From Roseiconus nitratireducens (GTDB lineage: Bacteria; Planctomycetota; Planctomycetia; Pirellulales; Pirellulaceae), in the NCBI RefSeq assembly GCF_008629675.1, contig NZ_VWOX01000003.1, positions 186,001 through 250,000 on the forward strand: a DNA stretch of 64,000 nucleotides. Direction: 5' to 3'. Position 1 is the stretch's first letter. Each line of letters opens with the position of its first letter. The position numbers were made by a program, and so were the translations under genes. Under the pieces are notes generated by a model, which was not told where the DNA came from, made no database searches, and saw only the letters and a list, made by a program, of their open reading frames with translations. Below, piece after piece: positions 27,085 through 36,994 of the stretch.

Positions 27085-28415
27085 GCCCACTCCAAACCGC
27101 GCAGCGTTCCCGTGCTGGTAGAAAACCGGTCGACCTCGATGCCAAAACGATGCAGCATCGACAGGTACAGGTTGGTCAGGGGAGGACGCTGGGGAGCCTT
27201 GCGATCAAACGACATCGTCCCGCGATGGCGAAATCCGCCGCCGGCCAGAACAATCGGAAGGTTGGTGTTGGTGTGCGAGTTGGCGTTGCCCATTCCGCTT
27301 CCGAACAACACGGCGGTCTGGTCCAACAGGTTCGATTCGCCGCTTTCAAAATCCCGCAGTCGCGTCAGAAACTTTGAAAACTGTTCGACCTGATACGATT
27401 CAATTTTGATCAACGCTTCGATCGCGTCGGGCCGCTGACCGTGGTGCGACAGCGCGTGGTAACCGCTGCGAAATCCGAAATCCCGAGCTTCAAAGTCCCC
27501 GCCCAATTCCAAGGTCGCGATGCGAGTGCTATCGGTCTGCAACGCCAACGCGATCAGTTCGTAGAGGACGGGCAGGTCCTCGACCATGTTGGTGTTCTTG
27601 GGCGGCTCGAAAGGGGCGGCCGGTTTCTCGATGTCGATCCATTGCTTGCTCAAATCGATTCGCTGTTCGACGTCGCGGATAGAAGTCAAATATTCGTCCA
27701 ACTTGCGCTGGTCGCGTCGGTTGAGCCGTTTGGCCAATGATTTGGCGTCACCGTTGACAGCATCCAAAATCGATTCTTTCAAGCGGAACCGATCAGCGGC
27801 CTGACGCTTGTCCGCATCGGCCACACCCACGAACAGTTTTTCAAAAAGTTGACGTGGCCCGCTGATTGGCGGAACACGCGTTCCCGCGCGAGTCCAGGAC
27901 ATTTGACACCCGCCGTGGATCCCGGATTCGCTTCCGATCACCAAAGAGGGGAATCGCGTCTGGCCGCCGATCGACTCGGCAGCGAATTGATCCAAGGTGA
28001 TGTTCCCGTCCGGCATCGACTTGGCATCGCCACTACGAACCCCCGACAGAAACGCATGAATCGAAAAGTGCCCGCCTTTCAAGTCATGATCCAATCCCTC
28101 GATGACCGTCAAATCCCGGCGGTGCGGCTGAAGCGATTGCAGGGTGGTTGAGAGGGCTGGCTGTGCATCGGCTTGCTGATCTGCATCGCCGGTTTGATTC
28201 TCGGCTTGCTTCGGCCAGAACGCATCCGGGTAAAACCCCAGCATGTTGCCCACGCACACCATCCGTCGCGGCGCCTCGTTTTGGACGTTCTCCGATGCAG
28301 AAGCCGATCGTGATCCACGCAGCGATTCAAACGCCGGCAATGAAATCGAAACACCGGCGGCTCGCAACAGTGAACGGCGACCCAGACGCGGGCCGGAGGA
28401 ATCGTGACGCTTCAT
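27081..28415 (-). CDS. DUF1552 protein with Tat signal
   Basis: 444 residues from the ATG at 28415 (a GTG one codon further out is less likely). GRRSLLRAAGVSISLPAFESL is a twin-arginine signal. DUF1552 hallmarks include ENVQNEAPRRMVCVGNMLGFYPDAFWP, VIEGLDHDLKGGHFSIHAFLSG, TLDQFAAESIGG, LPVLYELIALALQTDSTRIATLELGG and LFGSGMGNANSHTNTNLPIVLAGGG, which places it near the DUF1501/alkaline-phosphatase-like fold. Its stop overlaps the start of the DUF1592 gene by 4 nt, so the two are translated together. Biochemical role unknown. Confidence 0.93.
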   Translation of the reverse strand: MKRHDSSGPRLGRRSLLRAAGVSISLPAFESLRGSRSASASENVQNEAPRRMVCVGNMLGFYPDAFWPKQAENQTGDADQQADAQPALSTTLQSLQPHRRDLTVIEGLDHDLKGGHFSIHAFLSGVRSGDAKSMPDGNITLDQFAAESIGGQTRFPSLVIGSESGIHGGCQMSWTRAGTRVPPISGPRQLFEKLFVGVADADKRQAADRFRLKESILDAVNGDAKSLAKRLNRRDQRKLDEYLTSIRDVEQRIDLSKQWIDIEKPAAPFEPPKNTNMVEDLPVLYELIALALQTDSTRIATLELGGDFEARDFGFRSGYHALSHHGQRPDAIEALIKIESYQVEQFSKFLTRLRDFESGESNLLDQTAVLFGSGMGNANSHTNTNLPIVLAGGGFRHRGTMSFDRKAPQRPPLTNLYLSMLHRFGIEVDRFSTSTGTLRGLEWA

Positions 28416-28580
28416 CACTGACCTGAGAGAGAGGGTGGGATGTGGCAGGCGGGACCCCCAGTTTAGCTGATTTCCGCCGCATTTTGATCAGCAAAAGACG
28501 TCCCGGATGCGGGGTTTTGGTTGCTTTTTCCGCTTCGACCGCCTGATCGCCCGTCAGGTCGCAAATCATATGCCGGCCGT

Positions 28581-29870
28581 TCAGGACGCAACGAACTGGA
28601 CCACTCGCACTGCGGTGCCACGGCTGCGCGGATCGTGTTGCGAACCGACGCGCACGCGAACCTGATGCTCGCCCCGTTCCAAACCGGCCCCCAACACGAC
28701 GGTCCGCGGGTAGTGCAAACCGAGACTGAAACGATGGTACAGGTCAAGCGTCTGCCAGGGGCCGTCATCGATCGAATACTGCACCTGTCCCGCGTCGGGA
28801 CCGGCCAACACGTACAACCCGACGGCGGAACCGGAAAAGTCAATGCGAAGTTCCGCACCGGGTTGGTCGGAATACGTCAGCGGTTGATTCTCAAACCGCG
28901 AACGCAGCGACCCTGCGACCGACTTCCAGGCGGGCACTTCGTGCTGCCAACCCGGCCCCAGATCAATTTGGTCCGGGGACAAGAATCGCCCGTGATCGAA
29001 ATTGGCAACGTCCAACGGCTCCGGCAGTGGGTCGGCGGCATTGGACGGATCCGCCGTGTCGGTCGGAGTGGCGATGTCCTTGGACCAGGCGCGATCCAGC
29101 AACTGGTCAACCAGATCGGCCGCTAGACGATTGCCGGCGGCGCCGGGATGGACCCCGCCGTAATCTTTCCAGGTCATGGTCCCGGCCTGAATTCGACTCG
29201 CCAGTGCTTCGGCGACGTTGCAGGTTGAAATGCCATAGTGCTTCGCGACGCTCTCGTGGGCACGAATGCTGATCGGCACGCCCCCGGCCTGCACGGTTTC
29301 CAGCATCGATTCGTTGACGAAATGAATCATCACCAAATCCATCGTCGGCTCCACCGACTTGGCGGCACGCACGATCCCTTCCATCCCGCGCACGGCGTCT
29401 TGATACGAATGGCCCGCGTCCTGGTCATCGTTGACGGCGAATTCGACGAACAACAGATCGGGCTTGGCGGACAAGACATCGTGGTGCAATCGGAATGCAC
29501 CGGTGTGCGAACAGGTCGATGCGATTCCCGCGTTGACGAACTGGAATTCAACTTCCGGGAATCGTTGCCGCAAGGACGCCATCACCAGCGGCCGATACCC
29601 TTGCATCTCCGTGATCGATCCGCCCAAAAATGCCACCGTTCCTCGGCCCGTCTCGGTCCACCGCTGGCGGCAGTGCGTCAACTCGCCGCGCATCCGAATC
29701 GCTTGCTCGGCACCGAGCAAACGACCGTCATCCGGCCCCGCAGCGTTTTCTTGTGCGTTCCCCTCCTGGGCTACGCTCAACCGGACCGCTCCCAACCAAA
29801 GGGGAAGAAGGGCCGACAAAAACAACGCGAAAACGAATCTTGGACTTGCGGGCATCTTGGACCACGGCAT
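28581..29870 (-). CDS. Exported SGNH/GDSL-type hydrolase
   Basis: 429 residues from ATG 29870; ATG 29855 is also possible. A Sec signal (FVFALFLSALLPLWLGAVRL) leads into an SGNH esterase fold: block I FLGGSITEM with nucleophile Ser, Gly in FQFVNAGIAST, block III FVEFAVNDDQ with Asn, and block V DYGGVHPGAAGN with catalytic Asp/His. A C-terminal domain of about 150 residues (VPAWKSVAGSLRSRFENQPLTYS ... RVRVGSQHDPRSRGTAVRV) looks beta-rich and is probably a binding module. Likely a carbohydrate esterase acting on acetylated polysaccharide. It precedes the DUF1552/DUF1592 pair on the same strand with a 165-nt gap. Confidence 0.88.
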   Translation of the reverse strand: MPWSKMPASPRFVFALFLSALLPLWLGAVRLSVAQEGNAQENAAGPDDGRLLGAEQAIRMRGELTHCRQRWTETGRGTVAFLGGSITEMQGYRPLVMASLRQRFPEVEFQFVNAGIASTCSHTGAFRLHHDVLSAKPDLLFVEFAVNDDQDAGHSYQDAVRGMEGIVRAAKSVEPTMDLVMIHFVNESMLETVQAGGVPISIRAHESVAKHYGISTCNVAEALASRIQAGTMTWKDYGGVHPGAAGNRLAADLVDQLLDRAWSKDIATPTDTADPSNAADPLPEPLDVANFDHGRFLSPDQIDLGPGWQHEVPAWKSVAGSLRSRFENQPLTYSDQPGAELRIDFSGSAVGLYVLAGPDAGQVQYSIDDGPWQTLDLYHRFSLGLHYPRTVVLGAGLERGEHQVRVRVGSQHDPRSRGTAVRVVQFVAS

Positions 29871-30038
29871 GGGGCGACAAGGGAGTCGGGGAAGCACGCT
29901 GCTGGGCGACGCGGAACGCCGGCGACGCGAAATCAGTGTGGGGACGGATTGTTCTTATCGTAATTTCTGGGACTATAGATTGACACGTGCCGCACGTGCT
30001 GGCAAACGAAGTCCCTCCCAATCAGTGAGACCGATCTG

Positions 30039-30275
30039 ATGGATTCTCCACTTATCGTCATTGATGACAAACACGTACCGCTGTACCGCATCGTGTGGGT
30101 CGCGGATTTGCCCCATTTCTGCGGCGAAGATGACTGCACTCGTGAAGGCGAATACGAAATCCGGTTGGACGTCGATGATTCCCTGTGGACCAGCCAACAG
30201 GGTCGCGATGACGTGATCGAAGCCTTGCGGAAATGGTGCGGCGACCCGCAAGCCGACGGCGACGATCTGTATTGA
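30039..30275 (+). CDS. Small acidic hypothetical protein
   Basis: 78 residues, no signal peptide. It is strongly acidic and starts MDSPLIVIDDKHVPLYRIVWVADLPHF, with two Cys in FCGEDDCTREG and a C-terminal DDVIEALRKWCGD. A GTGAGA lies 10 nt before the ATG. The codon pattern looks coding rather than accidental, and it sits neatly between the SGNH gene and the PHP gene. An overlapping minus-strand frame (29933-30733) has a low-complexity, Arg/Ser-rich product and I rejected it. No family is recognised. Confidence 0.6.
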   Translation: MDSPLIVIDDKHVPLYRIVWVADLPHFCGEDDCTREGEYEIRLDVDDSLWTSQQGRDDVIEALRKWCGDPQADGDDLY

Positions 30276-30382
30276 CTCGAGACGGAGCCCGATCGACGAA
30301 ACCGCCGGCGCCGCCTCATCGCCTGGACTCTTCCCCCGACCGCCTGAACAGAACCACCTGACCACGCCCCCCTGTCGTTGCA

Positions 30383-31228
30383 ATGCCCGAAGAACGAATC
30401 CTGTTCGAATCCCATTCTCACACGCCGCTTTGCAAACACGCAGAAGGGCAGCCCACCGAATACGCGGCGGTCGCCGAGGCTCGAGGGCTGCGCGGATTGC
30501 ACGTCACGTGTCACAACCCGATGCCGAACGGTTTTTCCTCGGGTGTTCGCATGGCCGAATCGGAATTCGACCAGTACGTGGACCTGGTCGCTCAAACCAC
30601 GGCCGATTGGCGGGGACGTGTTGACGTGCGTCTGGGACTGGAAGCGGACTATTTCGAAGGCCTGGAATCCTACGTGGAGAAACAGCTCGCCAGCGCGGAA
30701 TTCCATTTCGTGCTCGGATCGGTGCATCCACAAATCGGCGAGTTCCGCGACCGTTACTGGTCACAGGATCTTCGCGAAGTCCAAGCGACCTACTTTCGTT
30801 TATTGGCCCAATCGGCGGAGACCGGGCTGTTTGACTCCCTGGCGCACCCGGACCTGATCAAGAATGTCACCCGCGAAGCGTGGGACGAACTGGAGGTGAT
30901 GGATTTGGTCCGCCCGGCTTTGGACCGGATCGCCAAAACCGGCGTGGCGATGGAGTTGAACACCAGCGGCGTGAACAAGTTGATCCGCCAGATGAATCCG
31001 TTTCCGGCCATGCTGGTTGAAATGCAACAACGCAACATCCCGGTCACCCTGGGCGCCGACGCCCACGTGCCCGAGCGGGTGGCCGACGGCTACGAAACTG
31101 CCTTGCGACTATTGCGCGACTGCGGCTACCGCAACGTCAGTTTCTTTACGGATCGGAAACGGCACGAGGTGGAGATTGATCGTACCCTCGGCAGCTTGGT
31201 TCTGCCGGATCCGGCCGAAAGCCGCTGA
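30383..31228 (+). CDS. PHP-family phosphatase, histidinol-phosphatase-like
   Basis: 281 residues, cytoplasmic. The PHP metal-binding motifs are present: HSHTPLCKHA near the N-terminus, LHVTCHNP, the Glu/Asp-rich LGLEADYFEG, FVLGSVHP, DSLAHPDLIKN and the C-terminal TLGADAHVPERV. This order and the total length match PHP-type histidinol-phosphate phosphatase (HisK/HisJ), which performs the penultimate step of histidine biosynthesis. No other his gene is near, so the assignment rests on the protein alone and a different phosphoester substrate is possible. It converges with the large gene to its right. Confidence 0.82.
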   Translation: MPEERILFESHSHTPLCKHAEGQPTEYAAVAEARGLRGLHVTCHNPMPNGFSSGVRMAESEFDQYVDLVAQTTADWRGRVDVRLGLEADYFEGLESYVEKQLASAEFHFVLGSVHPQIGEFRDRYWSQDLREVQATYFRLLAQSAETGLFDSLAHPDLIKNVTREAWDELEVMDLVRPALDRIAKTGVAMELNTSGVNKLIRQMNPFPAMLVEMQQRNIPVTLGADAHVPERVADGYETALRLLRDCGYRNVSFFTDRKRHEVEIDRTLGSLVLPDPAESR

Positions 31229-31248
31229 AGTTGGCAAATGCGGTTCAG

Positions 31249-31335
31249 CGCCGTTGTCTGAGACAAGCAGGCTGTCGTCCCTTCGGGACTGCCAACGCCT
31301 GTCGTCTCGATCGCATCACACTCGGGCGAGTGTGG
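31249..31335. terminator. Cluster of hairpins between convergent genes
   Basis: Three hairpins are packed here: TTGTCT-G-AGACAA (starting near 31254), GTCCC-TTC-GGGAC (near 31277) and CACACTC-GGGC-GAGTGTG (31317-31334). They lie between the plus-strand PHP gene and the minus-strand large gene, so they probably stop transcription from both sides. None is followed by a long T-run. Confidence 0.6.
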
Positions 31336-34300
31336 CTACGGTTGCCCCGCAGCGTCCACCTCGTTTTCGCCAGCGTCCAATTTCGCCTGGTACTTCTGGA
31401 TCTGCTGATGCAAGTGCCATTCGTCCGGTTCGTCCAACAGACACGCGGACTCGATCGCCAAGGCCTGCCCAGGCTCGCCAAGCAGAAACAGCACTTCGGC
31501 CAGCGTGTCGCGGTAGACGACGCTGTCGGGTTCCAAAAACACCGCGCGCTCGGAAAGCCGCAACGCTTCCTCCAATCGGCGTTCATTCATCGCCGCGGTC
31601 CACGCCAGATTGTTCAGCGACGTGGCGTCGGTCCCGAAACGATCGGTGTGCTCGATCCCACGATCCATCAGCCGATCGAATGCCTGATCGGCGATCTCCT
31701 TCATCCCGGCTTTGCGGAGTTTTGGAAGCAGGCTTTCGGCAAAATCAATGTTGACCGGATCAAAGTTCTCGATGGCGGCAATCGCCCGCTTCACTTCGGC
31801 CGCATCCCGTCGATCGATCGCGCGGGTCAGTTCGCCCTTGAGCAGGCTCAGGGGCAGCGAAATGTAGGCGGTGTCGGGATAGCGGTCAGGCTTCAAGATC
31901 CGCAAGACGGCGACACCGGTCCGGCGTGCCGCCTGCTCGGGGCTGATACCGACCGTGCCTGACACCTCCAGATTCGACTCTGCCAGTCGATCGATCACGC
32001 TCCCCAACGCGGTCGCCGCAAAAAAGAATCCCGCCTCGTCTTCGTTGTCGAAAGCCAACAAGACCGTCAAGTCGCGCAGGGCCTCGGCGGCCAGTTCGTC
32101 CTGCTCCCCTTCGCTCAGGTATTCCGCCAGGTCTTTGCGAAACGTCAGCGAAGGTGACGCGAACATGAACCGAATGCGTCGCTTCCAACGCTCAGCGGCC
32201 TCATGGTCGCCGGCACGTCGGGCCAGCATCCACTTGATCGCGATCGTCTTGGCGTACGCCAGCCCGTGATCGACGGTGATCCGCGTCTGCGTTTGACCGA
32301 AAACGGACGCCGCTTCCATCGCCTGGTCACACAACATGGATGCCGAAGCATCGTCACCGCGCCGCATTTCCGTTTCGACCAGCCGGAGCTGGGCGTCCAA
32401 GTCGCCATCGCGCGCCAGGATCTGCAAGCCCCGCCGGGCCAGATCGAATTGTCCTTGCTGGCTGAAGACGTCAATCATGTCCAGGTCCAAAAGGACCGTT
32501 TCGGTTTGAACGATTCGGCCGCCGGCACGTGAGACACGGGGATGACTGGCAAGCAGATCGAACAGATGCTCAAAGTCGTCCGGGTCTCGCAGCGACTCGC
32601 TTGGTTCGCCACGCAGCAATTGGCAAACGATTCGGAAACGGTCGCGAAACGATTCCTTCGGCAACACAATGCGAATCCGATCGAGCAACGTGGTGACCGT
32701 GTCGAATTGAGAATTCAATCCCCAGGCGACAATGCTGCGCGTCCGCGCACCGACGGAGGTTTCCTCCGGCGCGACCGCCAGTTCGATCAGCCAGTCCAAT
32801 TGGTTGGCAGACACCAATTCGGCCAGCGTCTTGTCCCGCAGCGTGACCGAATTCGACTCGACGATGATCTCGCGGGGCGTCAGCTGCTGGTAAATCCGTC
32901 GGGCGTTGTCCAAGTCACCGACTTGAATCAGGATCCGTGCCAACGCATACAACCGTTCGATTTCCGGCGCCAGTTGTCCCAGGCTCAACGCCGTCTGGGC
33001 GTCGAAGGCTTGTTCGATCCATCGATCAAGATCCGTGTCGACCTGATCCAGCGGATAACCGGCAAGCTCCACCGCCCGGTCGTAGCGCGATGCCGCCGCC
33101 GCAACCTTGGCCGCAGTTGCACGATCGGTCCGCGCCAAAATCTCGATCGCCAGATCGACTTCTCCGTGGACGGCCAGCGATCGCCACCGCAACCGTGTCG
33201 TGTCCTCCGACTCGGAAGGATGCGATTCCATCAAGCACTCGATCGCCCGTTTGCGGAGGCTTTGATCGTCCAAGCGATGCGCGGCGGCAAGCGACCAGGC
33301 GCACCAATCGATTCGTCGGTCGATGGCTTCAGCATCGCTCTGGGATTCCAATCGGTCGGATTCGGCGGCGGATTGTTCGGCGATCAGATCCCAACGTCCA
33401 AACAGCGACCGCGCGGTCCGCAACCACTTGGGGTCGGAAAGCTTCGCGGCCGTCTGCAGCGCTTCGGATTCGTCGCCCCGCAAGGACGCCAGAATCGCCA
33501 GCGTCGCCTGTTTCTCATCCTGGCTCCACGACGACGACGCCGACGGCAATCGGTTTTCGGCATCAACCGGGATTTCCAACATTCGCATCAAGTCGATGCG
33601 GGCGATGGCCAAGTGATGATCGACTGCAACAGCATCGAGCAAACGCAACAGGTCCGGCTCGGTCCCTTCGGCCAGGGCCTGGTTGACGTACATCGGAAAC
33701 CGTTCGGTCAGGAATTGGGCCACCCGGGATTTGATCTGATCAAATTCGATCGTCCCCGCCGACTCTTCCACCGCAACGAGAACGGCGTCGAACATTCCTT
33801 GCTCCAGGACGGCGGCCAAGGCCGATGGCTCGTCTGCCGTCTGGCCACTGCCGACAGGCATTTGACCGGTTCCCGGTAGAGCACCGCTGCGCCACTGCCG
33901 CAGGATCCACTCGGCCCGTTCGGCAACTTCCGGATCGGAGTTGCGCGCGGCGTCCTGGACCGCTTCTCGGGAACGCGTCCGCTTGCGCCACATTTCCAAC
34001 GTGGCACGTTGGCGTTCGGCGTAGCTTCCCCCAGCCAGGCTGCTGGGCCGCAACACGTCGTCGGCGGGCGGACCCGCCGATGGAGCCTTTTCTGCGACGG
34101 TGTCGTTGCCGCCAAGTCCCTGTCCCAACGCTGCGTCGTCAACCAACCCCGACGTCGCAGTTTTCGCTGAATCGGACGAGGCCTCTTCTTGGGCCGACGC
34201 CCGGGGCGTCGGGCCCAGTTGCACCACCACGGCGACCGCCGCCAAAGCGACCGGCAGCCGCACCCAACGGCTTCGATCGATGTTGCGGAGAGACAATCGT

Positions 34301-34374
34301 TGGAAAAACCAGCGCGTGAAACCTGACATCACGCGGGGTGGGATCCGGCGCGAAAGGAGTTGCAAACGGGTCAT
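31336..34374 (-). CDS. Large exported repeat protein (TPR-like)
   Basis: 1012 residues from ATG 34374; the next in-frame ATG (34329) is also plausible. A hydrophobic segment (VRLPVALAAVAVVVQLGP) and ASAQEEA look like a signal peptide or anchor. The rest is mostly helical: many short Leu/Ala-rich hairpins of TPR or Sel1-like spacing such as RRIYQQLTPREIIVES, LARRGLQILARDGDLDAQLRLVETEMRRG and, near the end, LNNLAWTAAMNERRLEEALRLSERAVFLEP, which is a good TPR unit. No catalytic motif is visible. It may be a scaffold in the periplasm or cell envelope. Function unknown. Confidence 0.78.
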   Translation of the reverse strand: MTRLQLLSRRIPPRVMSGFTRWFFQRLSLRNIDRSRWVRLPVALAAVAVVVQLGPTPRASAQEEASSDSAKTATSGLVDDAALGQGLGGNDTVAEKAPSAGPPADDVLRPSSLAGGSYAERQRATLEMWRKRTRSREAVQDAARNSDPEVAERAEWILRQWRSGALPGTGQMPVGSGQTADEPSALAAVLEQGMFDAVLVAVEESAGTIEFDQIKSRVAQFLTERFPMYVNQALAEGTEPDLLRLLDAVAVDHHLAIARIDLMRMLEIPVDAENRLPSASSSWSQDEKQATLAILASLRGDESEALQTAAKLSDPKWLRTARSLFGRWDLIAEQSAAESDRLESQSDAEAIDRRIDWCAWSLAAAHRLDDQSLRKRAIECLMESHPSESEDTTRLRWRSLAVHGEVDLAIEILARTDRATAAKVAAAASRYDRAVELAGYPLDQVDTDLDRWIEQAFDAQTALSLGQLAPEIERLYALARILIQVGDLDNARRIYQQLTPREIIVESNSVTLRDKTLAELVSANQLDWLIELAVAPEETSVGARTRSIVAWGLNSQFDTVTTLLDRIRIVLPKESFRDRFRIVCQLLRGEPSESLRDPDDFEHLFDLLASHPRVSRAGGRIVQTETVLLDLDMIDVFSQQGQFDLARRGLQILARDGDLDAQLRLVETEMRRGDDASASMLCDQAMEAASVFGQTQTRITVDHGLAYAKTIAIKWMLARRAGDHEAAERWKRRIRFMFASPSLTFRKDLAEYLSEGEQDELAAEALRDLTVLLAFDNEDEAGFFFAATALGSVIDRLAESNLEVSGTVGISPEQAARRTGVAVLRILKPDRYPDTAYISLPLSLLKGELTRAIDRRDAAEVKRAIAAIENFDPVNIDFAESLLPKLRKAGMKEIADQAFDRLMDRGIEHTDRFGTDATSLNNLAWTAAMNERRLEEALRLSERAVFLEPDSVVYRDTLAEVLFLLGEPGQALAIESACLLDEPDEWHLHQQIQKYQAKLDAGENEVDAAGQP

Positions 34375-34794
34375 GCAGGCATCCGTGATGGAACATGGAA
34401 TCGAACGAACCGATCGGCCGTGCGGCCAACTCGGCTCCCCGAAAAGGTCGCAGGGCAGTGACGCGAACGGTGCGGGCGGGTCCAAACCGGGACGTGCCGC
34501 ACCTGGGCGTGCTGGGTGTTGCGGGCTGGCTGGACCGTCGGCAAAGGGCAGCGAGGGTGGGTCGGACGGATTGTCGGTGGGTCGCGACAGCGGGCAGCAA
34601 CCGGCACGCGGCCAGGATCACCCTTCGGACCTGCCGCTGACGCCCGCCTTTCGATCGTCGGTCGCGCCCGAGTATGATTCCGCAGCGGCCAGCTGTCCTG
34701 AACAGTTGTCCCGAACCGTTGTCTTGCAGCCCGCCGTCCATCATAACAGATGGCAACCTCGGCCCACCTCATTGTCCTCCCCCGGGAATCCATC
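34375..34794. other. Divergent intergenic region
   Basis: About 420 bases between the repeat protein (minus) and the PQQ propeller (plus). Open frames here overlap on several strands with Arg/Pro/Gly-rich products and no recognisable protein. Both promoters must lie in it; no clear consensus or hairpin was seen. Confidence 0.4.
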
Positions 34795-36099
34795 ATGGTT
34801 CTATACCGATCCGCGATCGCACCCCTCGCTCTCTTGGCCGTCGCGACTTGCTGTGCCGCATTGTCGGCTGCCGACACGTCGCCGCCTTGGCCGCAGTGGC
34901 GCGGCGGCAACCAGAACGGAGTCGCACCCGGTGAGGATTATCCGGTCCAATGGTCTGAATCCACGGGCATTCTGTGGAAAACGGAGCTTACCGGCAGCGG
35001 CGGCAGCACGCCGGTCGTCGCCGGCGATCGCGCCTATTTGACCGCCGGAGTGGAAGGCAAAAACACATTGATGGCGGTGGACTTGTCCAGCGGCGACCCG
35101 CTCTGGCAGGTCTCGCTGGGCGAAGACCGCGGAAACAAGCATCGCAAGGGCAGCGGCAGCAACCCGTCCGCCGTGACCGATGGACAACACGTCTTTGCCT
35201 ATTTTCGCAGCGGCGATCTGGCCTGCGTGGACCTGGAAGGCAAGGTCCAATGGCAAGTGAACCTGCAAGACCAATTCGGTGAAGACACCTTGTGGTGGGA
35301 CCTGGGCACCTCCCCAATGTTGATCGACGACCTGGTCGTGGTCGCGGTGATGCAATCCGGCCCGAGTTACCTGGTCGCCTTTGATCGGACCTCTGGTGAA
35401 CAAGCGTGGAAAACCGACCGGATGTTGAACGCGCCCGAAGAGGCGGCCCAAAGTTATGCCACGCCGCTGGCCCTGCCGGATTTGGGAGCGATCGCCGTGA
35501 TGGGCGCAGATCACTTGACCATCCATTCCTCGGCCGACGGTCGTGAACTGGGACGCGTCGGCGGGTTCAATCCCGACGCCGAACGCTATTTCCGCTCGAT
35601 CGCTTCCCCGGTCGCCAGCGGCGACCTGATCGTGTGCCCTTATTCTCGTGGCGACACCGTCACGACCTGCCGCATCAGTGACGTGATCGCCGGCAAAGGA
35701 CGTGAGAGTGTGGTCTGGTTTCGTGATGATCTTGGCAGCGACGTTCCGACACCGGCAGTTCACGATGGCCGTCTGTATGTCATCAGCGACACCAAACGCA
35801 CCAAAGGCACGATTACCGCAGCCGACTTGGAAACCGGCAAGACCGTCTGGACGGTCGAATTGCCGAAATCTCGCATCGGCTACAGCAGTTCGCCTCTGGT
35901 CGCGGGCGATCACCTGTACGTCACCGGCGAAGACGCCACGACCTACGTGATCGGTCCTTTGTCGGCCGAACAACCGAAACTGGTCCAAAGCAATCCGGTG
36001 GCCGACAACGAGCCGTTCACCGTCGCCAGCCTGGTCCCGATCGACGGCACCTTGCTGCTGCGTTCGCGCCACGACTTGTATCGCATCGGAAAGAAATAA
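34795..36099 (+). CDS. Exported PQQ-like beta-propeller protein
   Basis: 434 residues from ATG 34795; the frame extends to ATG 34750 without improving the signal. MVLYRSAIAPLALLAVATCC then ALSAAD is a Sec signal peptide. WPQWRGGNQNGVA is the usual opening of planctomycete PQQ-like WD-type propellers, followed by repeated blades such as TPVVAGDRAYLTAGVEG, LMAVDLSSGDPLWQVSL, GDLACVDLEGKVQWQVNL, YLVAFDRTSGEQAWKT, LYVISDTKRTKGTITAADLETGKTVW and SSPLVAGDHLYVTGED. The propeller is probably a protein-binding scaffold; no dehydrogenase partner or haem motif is seen. Function unknown. Confidence 0.9.
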   Translation: MVLYRSAIAPLALLAVATCCAALSAADTSPPWPQWRGGNQNGVAPGEDYPVQWSESTGILWKTELTGSGGSTPVVAGDRAYLTAGVEGKNTLMAVDLSSGDPLWQVSLGEDRGNKHRKGSGSNPSAVTDGQHVFAYFRSGDLACVDLEGKVQWQVNLQDQFGEDTLWWDLGTSPMLIDDLVVVAVMQSGPSYLVAFDRTSGEQAWKTDRMLNAPEEAAQSYATPLALPDLGAIAVMGADHLTIHSSADGRELGRVGGFNPDAERYFRSIASPVASGDLIVCPYSRGDTVTTCRISDVIAGKGRESVVWFRDDLGSDVPTPAVHDGRLYVISDTKRTKGTITAADLETGKTVWTVELPKSRIGYSSSPLVAGDHLYVTGEDATTYVIGPLSAEQPKLVQSNPVADNEPFTVASLVPIDGTLLLRSRHDLYRIGKK

Positions 36100-36169
36100 C
36101 CGATCGCGGCGGCGCCGACCAACGATTTACCGACCTGAGATTCTGGTCCTCAATCGGCAGGGTTTCGGA

Positions 36170-36994
36170 TCAATGTCGCCGCTGCCGCGCCGCCTCATAA
36201 AGCAAGACGGCCGCTGAGACGGAGACGTTCAAACTGTCCACCTGTCCGGCCATCGGAATGTGGACTCCCTGGACGTCGCCTTGGGGACCGTCCCAGCGGT
36301 CCCCCAAGCCCAGCGCCTCGCTGCCGACGATGATCGCCGCGGCACCGCTCAGGTCGGTGGCCCACAGCGGGCGGGACGACTCCACGCGTGCCGCAAACAT
36401 CGGAATGCCCTGCGCCCGCAGCCAACGCCTCGCGTCGGTTTCGTCGGCGACGGCCGAGGCGACGGTGAAGACCGCGCCCAAACTGCTGCGGATGGCGTTG
36501 GGATTGTATCGGTCACTTTCCGCGGGCGTCAGGATCACCGCATCGACGCCCGCCGCATCGGCGCAGCGAAACGCCGCCCCCACGTTGCCGGGCTTTTCGA
36601 CCTGATCAAGCACCAGGATCAGCGGCGTGGAGGGAAGCGTCAGCGAGGACAGATCTCCGCCGGGAGCCTGGAACTCCGCCACCACGCCGCGAGCAGATTG
36701 CCCGTAAGCGATCTTTTGCATGACCGCGGCGGACACCGTTTGCAGAGCCGCCCCGGCATGACGGTGCACCCAATCACGATCCGCGGCGGATTCCTGCGGA
36801 CCCGGTGTTGGCCGCGTTTCCTCCGAGAGCACGTAGACACCTGTCGGCTCCAATCCGGATTCCATCGCGCGGCGTGTTTCGCGATAGCCGTCGACCAACA
36901 TTTTTCCGGCCCGCCGACGGGCGCGATTGTCGCGCATCCTTACCAGATGTTTCACCGTCGGGTTTTGCAGGCTGGTCAGTTCGGGGCGCGGCAC
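36170..36994 (-). CDS. SpoU/TrmH-family RNA methyltransferase
   Basis: 274 residues. An N-terminal substrate-binding domain (SLQNPTVKHLVRMRDNRARRRAGKMLVDGYRE) is followed by the knotted SPOUT methyltransferase: motif 1 LDQVEKPGNVGAAFRCADAAGVDAVIL, motif 2 IIVGSEALGLGD, motif 3 IPMAGQVDSLNVSVSAAVLLYE. These are the TrmH-type 2'-O-ribose methyltransferase motifs with the Asn, Glu and Ser residues expected. The exact rRNA or tRNA target cannot be set from the sequence; RlmB-like or TsnR-like are both possible. It is divergent from the GNAT gene. Confidence 0.92.
   Translation of the reverse strand: MPRPELTSLQNPTVKHLVRMRDNRARRRAGKMLVDGYRETRRAMESGLEPTGVYVLSEETRPTPGPQESAADRDWVHRHAGAALQTVSAAVMQKIAYGQSARGVVAEFQAPGGDLSSLTLPSTPLILVLDQVEKPGNVGAAFRCADAAGVDAVILTPAESDRYNPNAIRSSLGAVFTVASAVADETDARRWLRAQGIPMFAARVESSRPLWATDLSGAAAIIVGSEALGLGDRWDGPQGDVQGVHIPMAGQVDSLNVSVSAAVLLYEAARQRRH

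Noticed and set aside
29933..30733. Minus-strand frame overlapping the small acidic gene and the PHP gene
   Set aside because: The PHP gene is certain, and the antisense product is Ser/Arg-rich without motifs.
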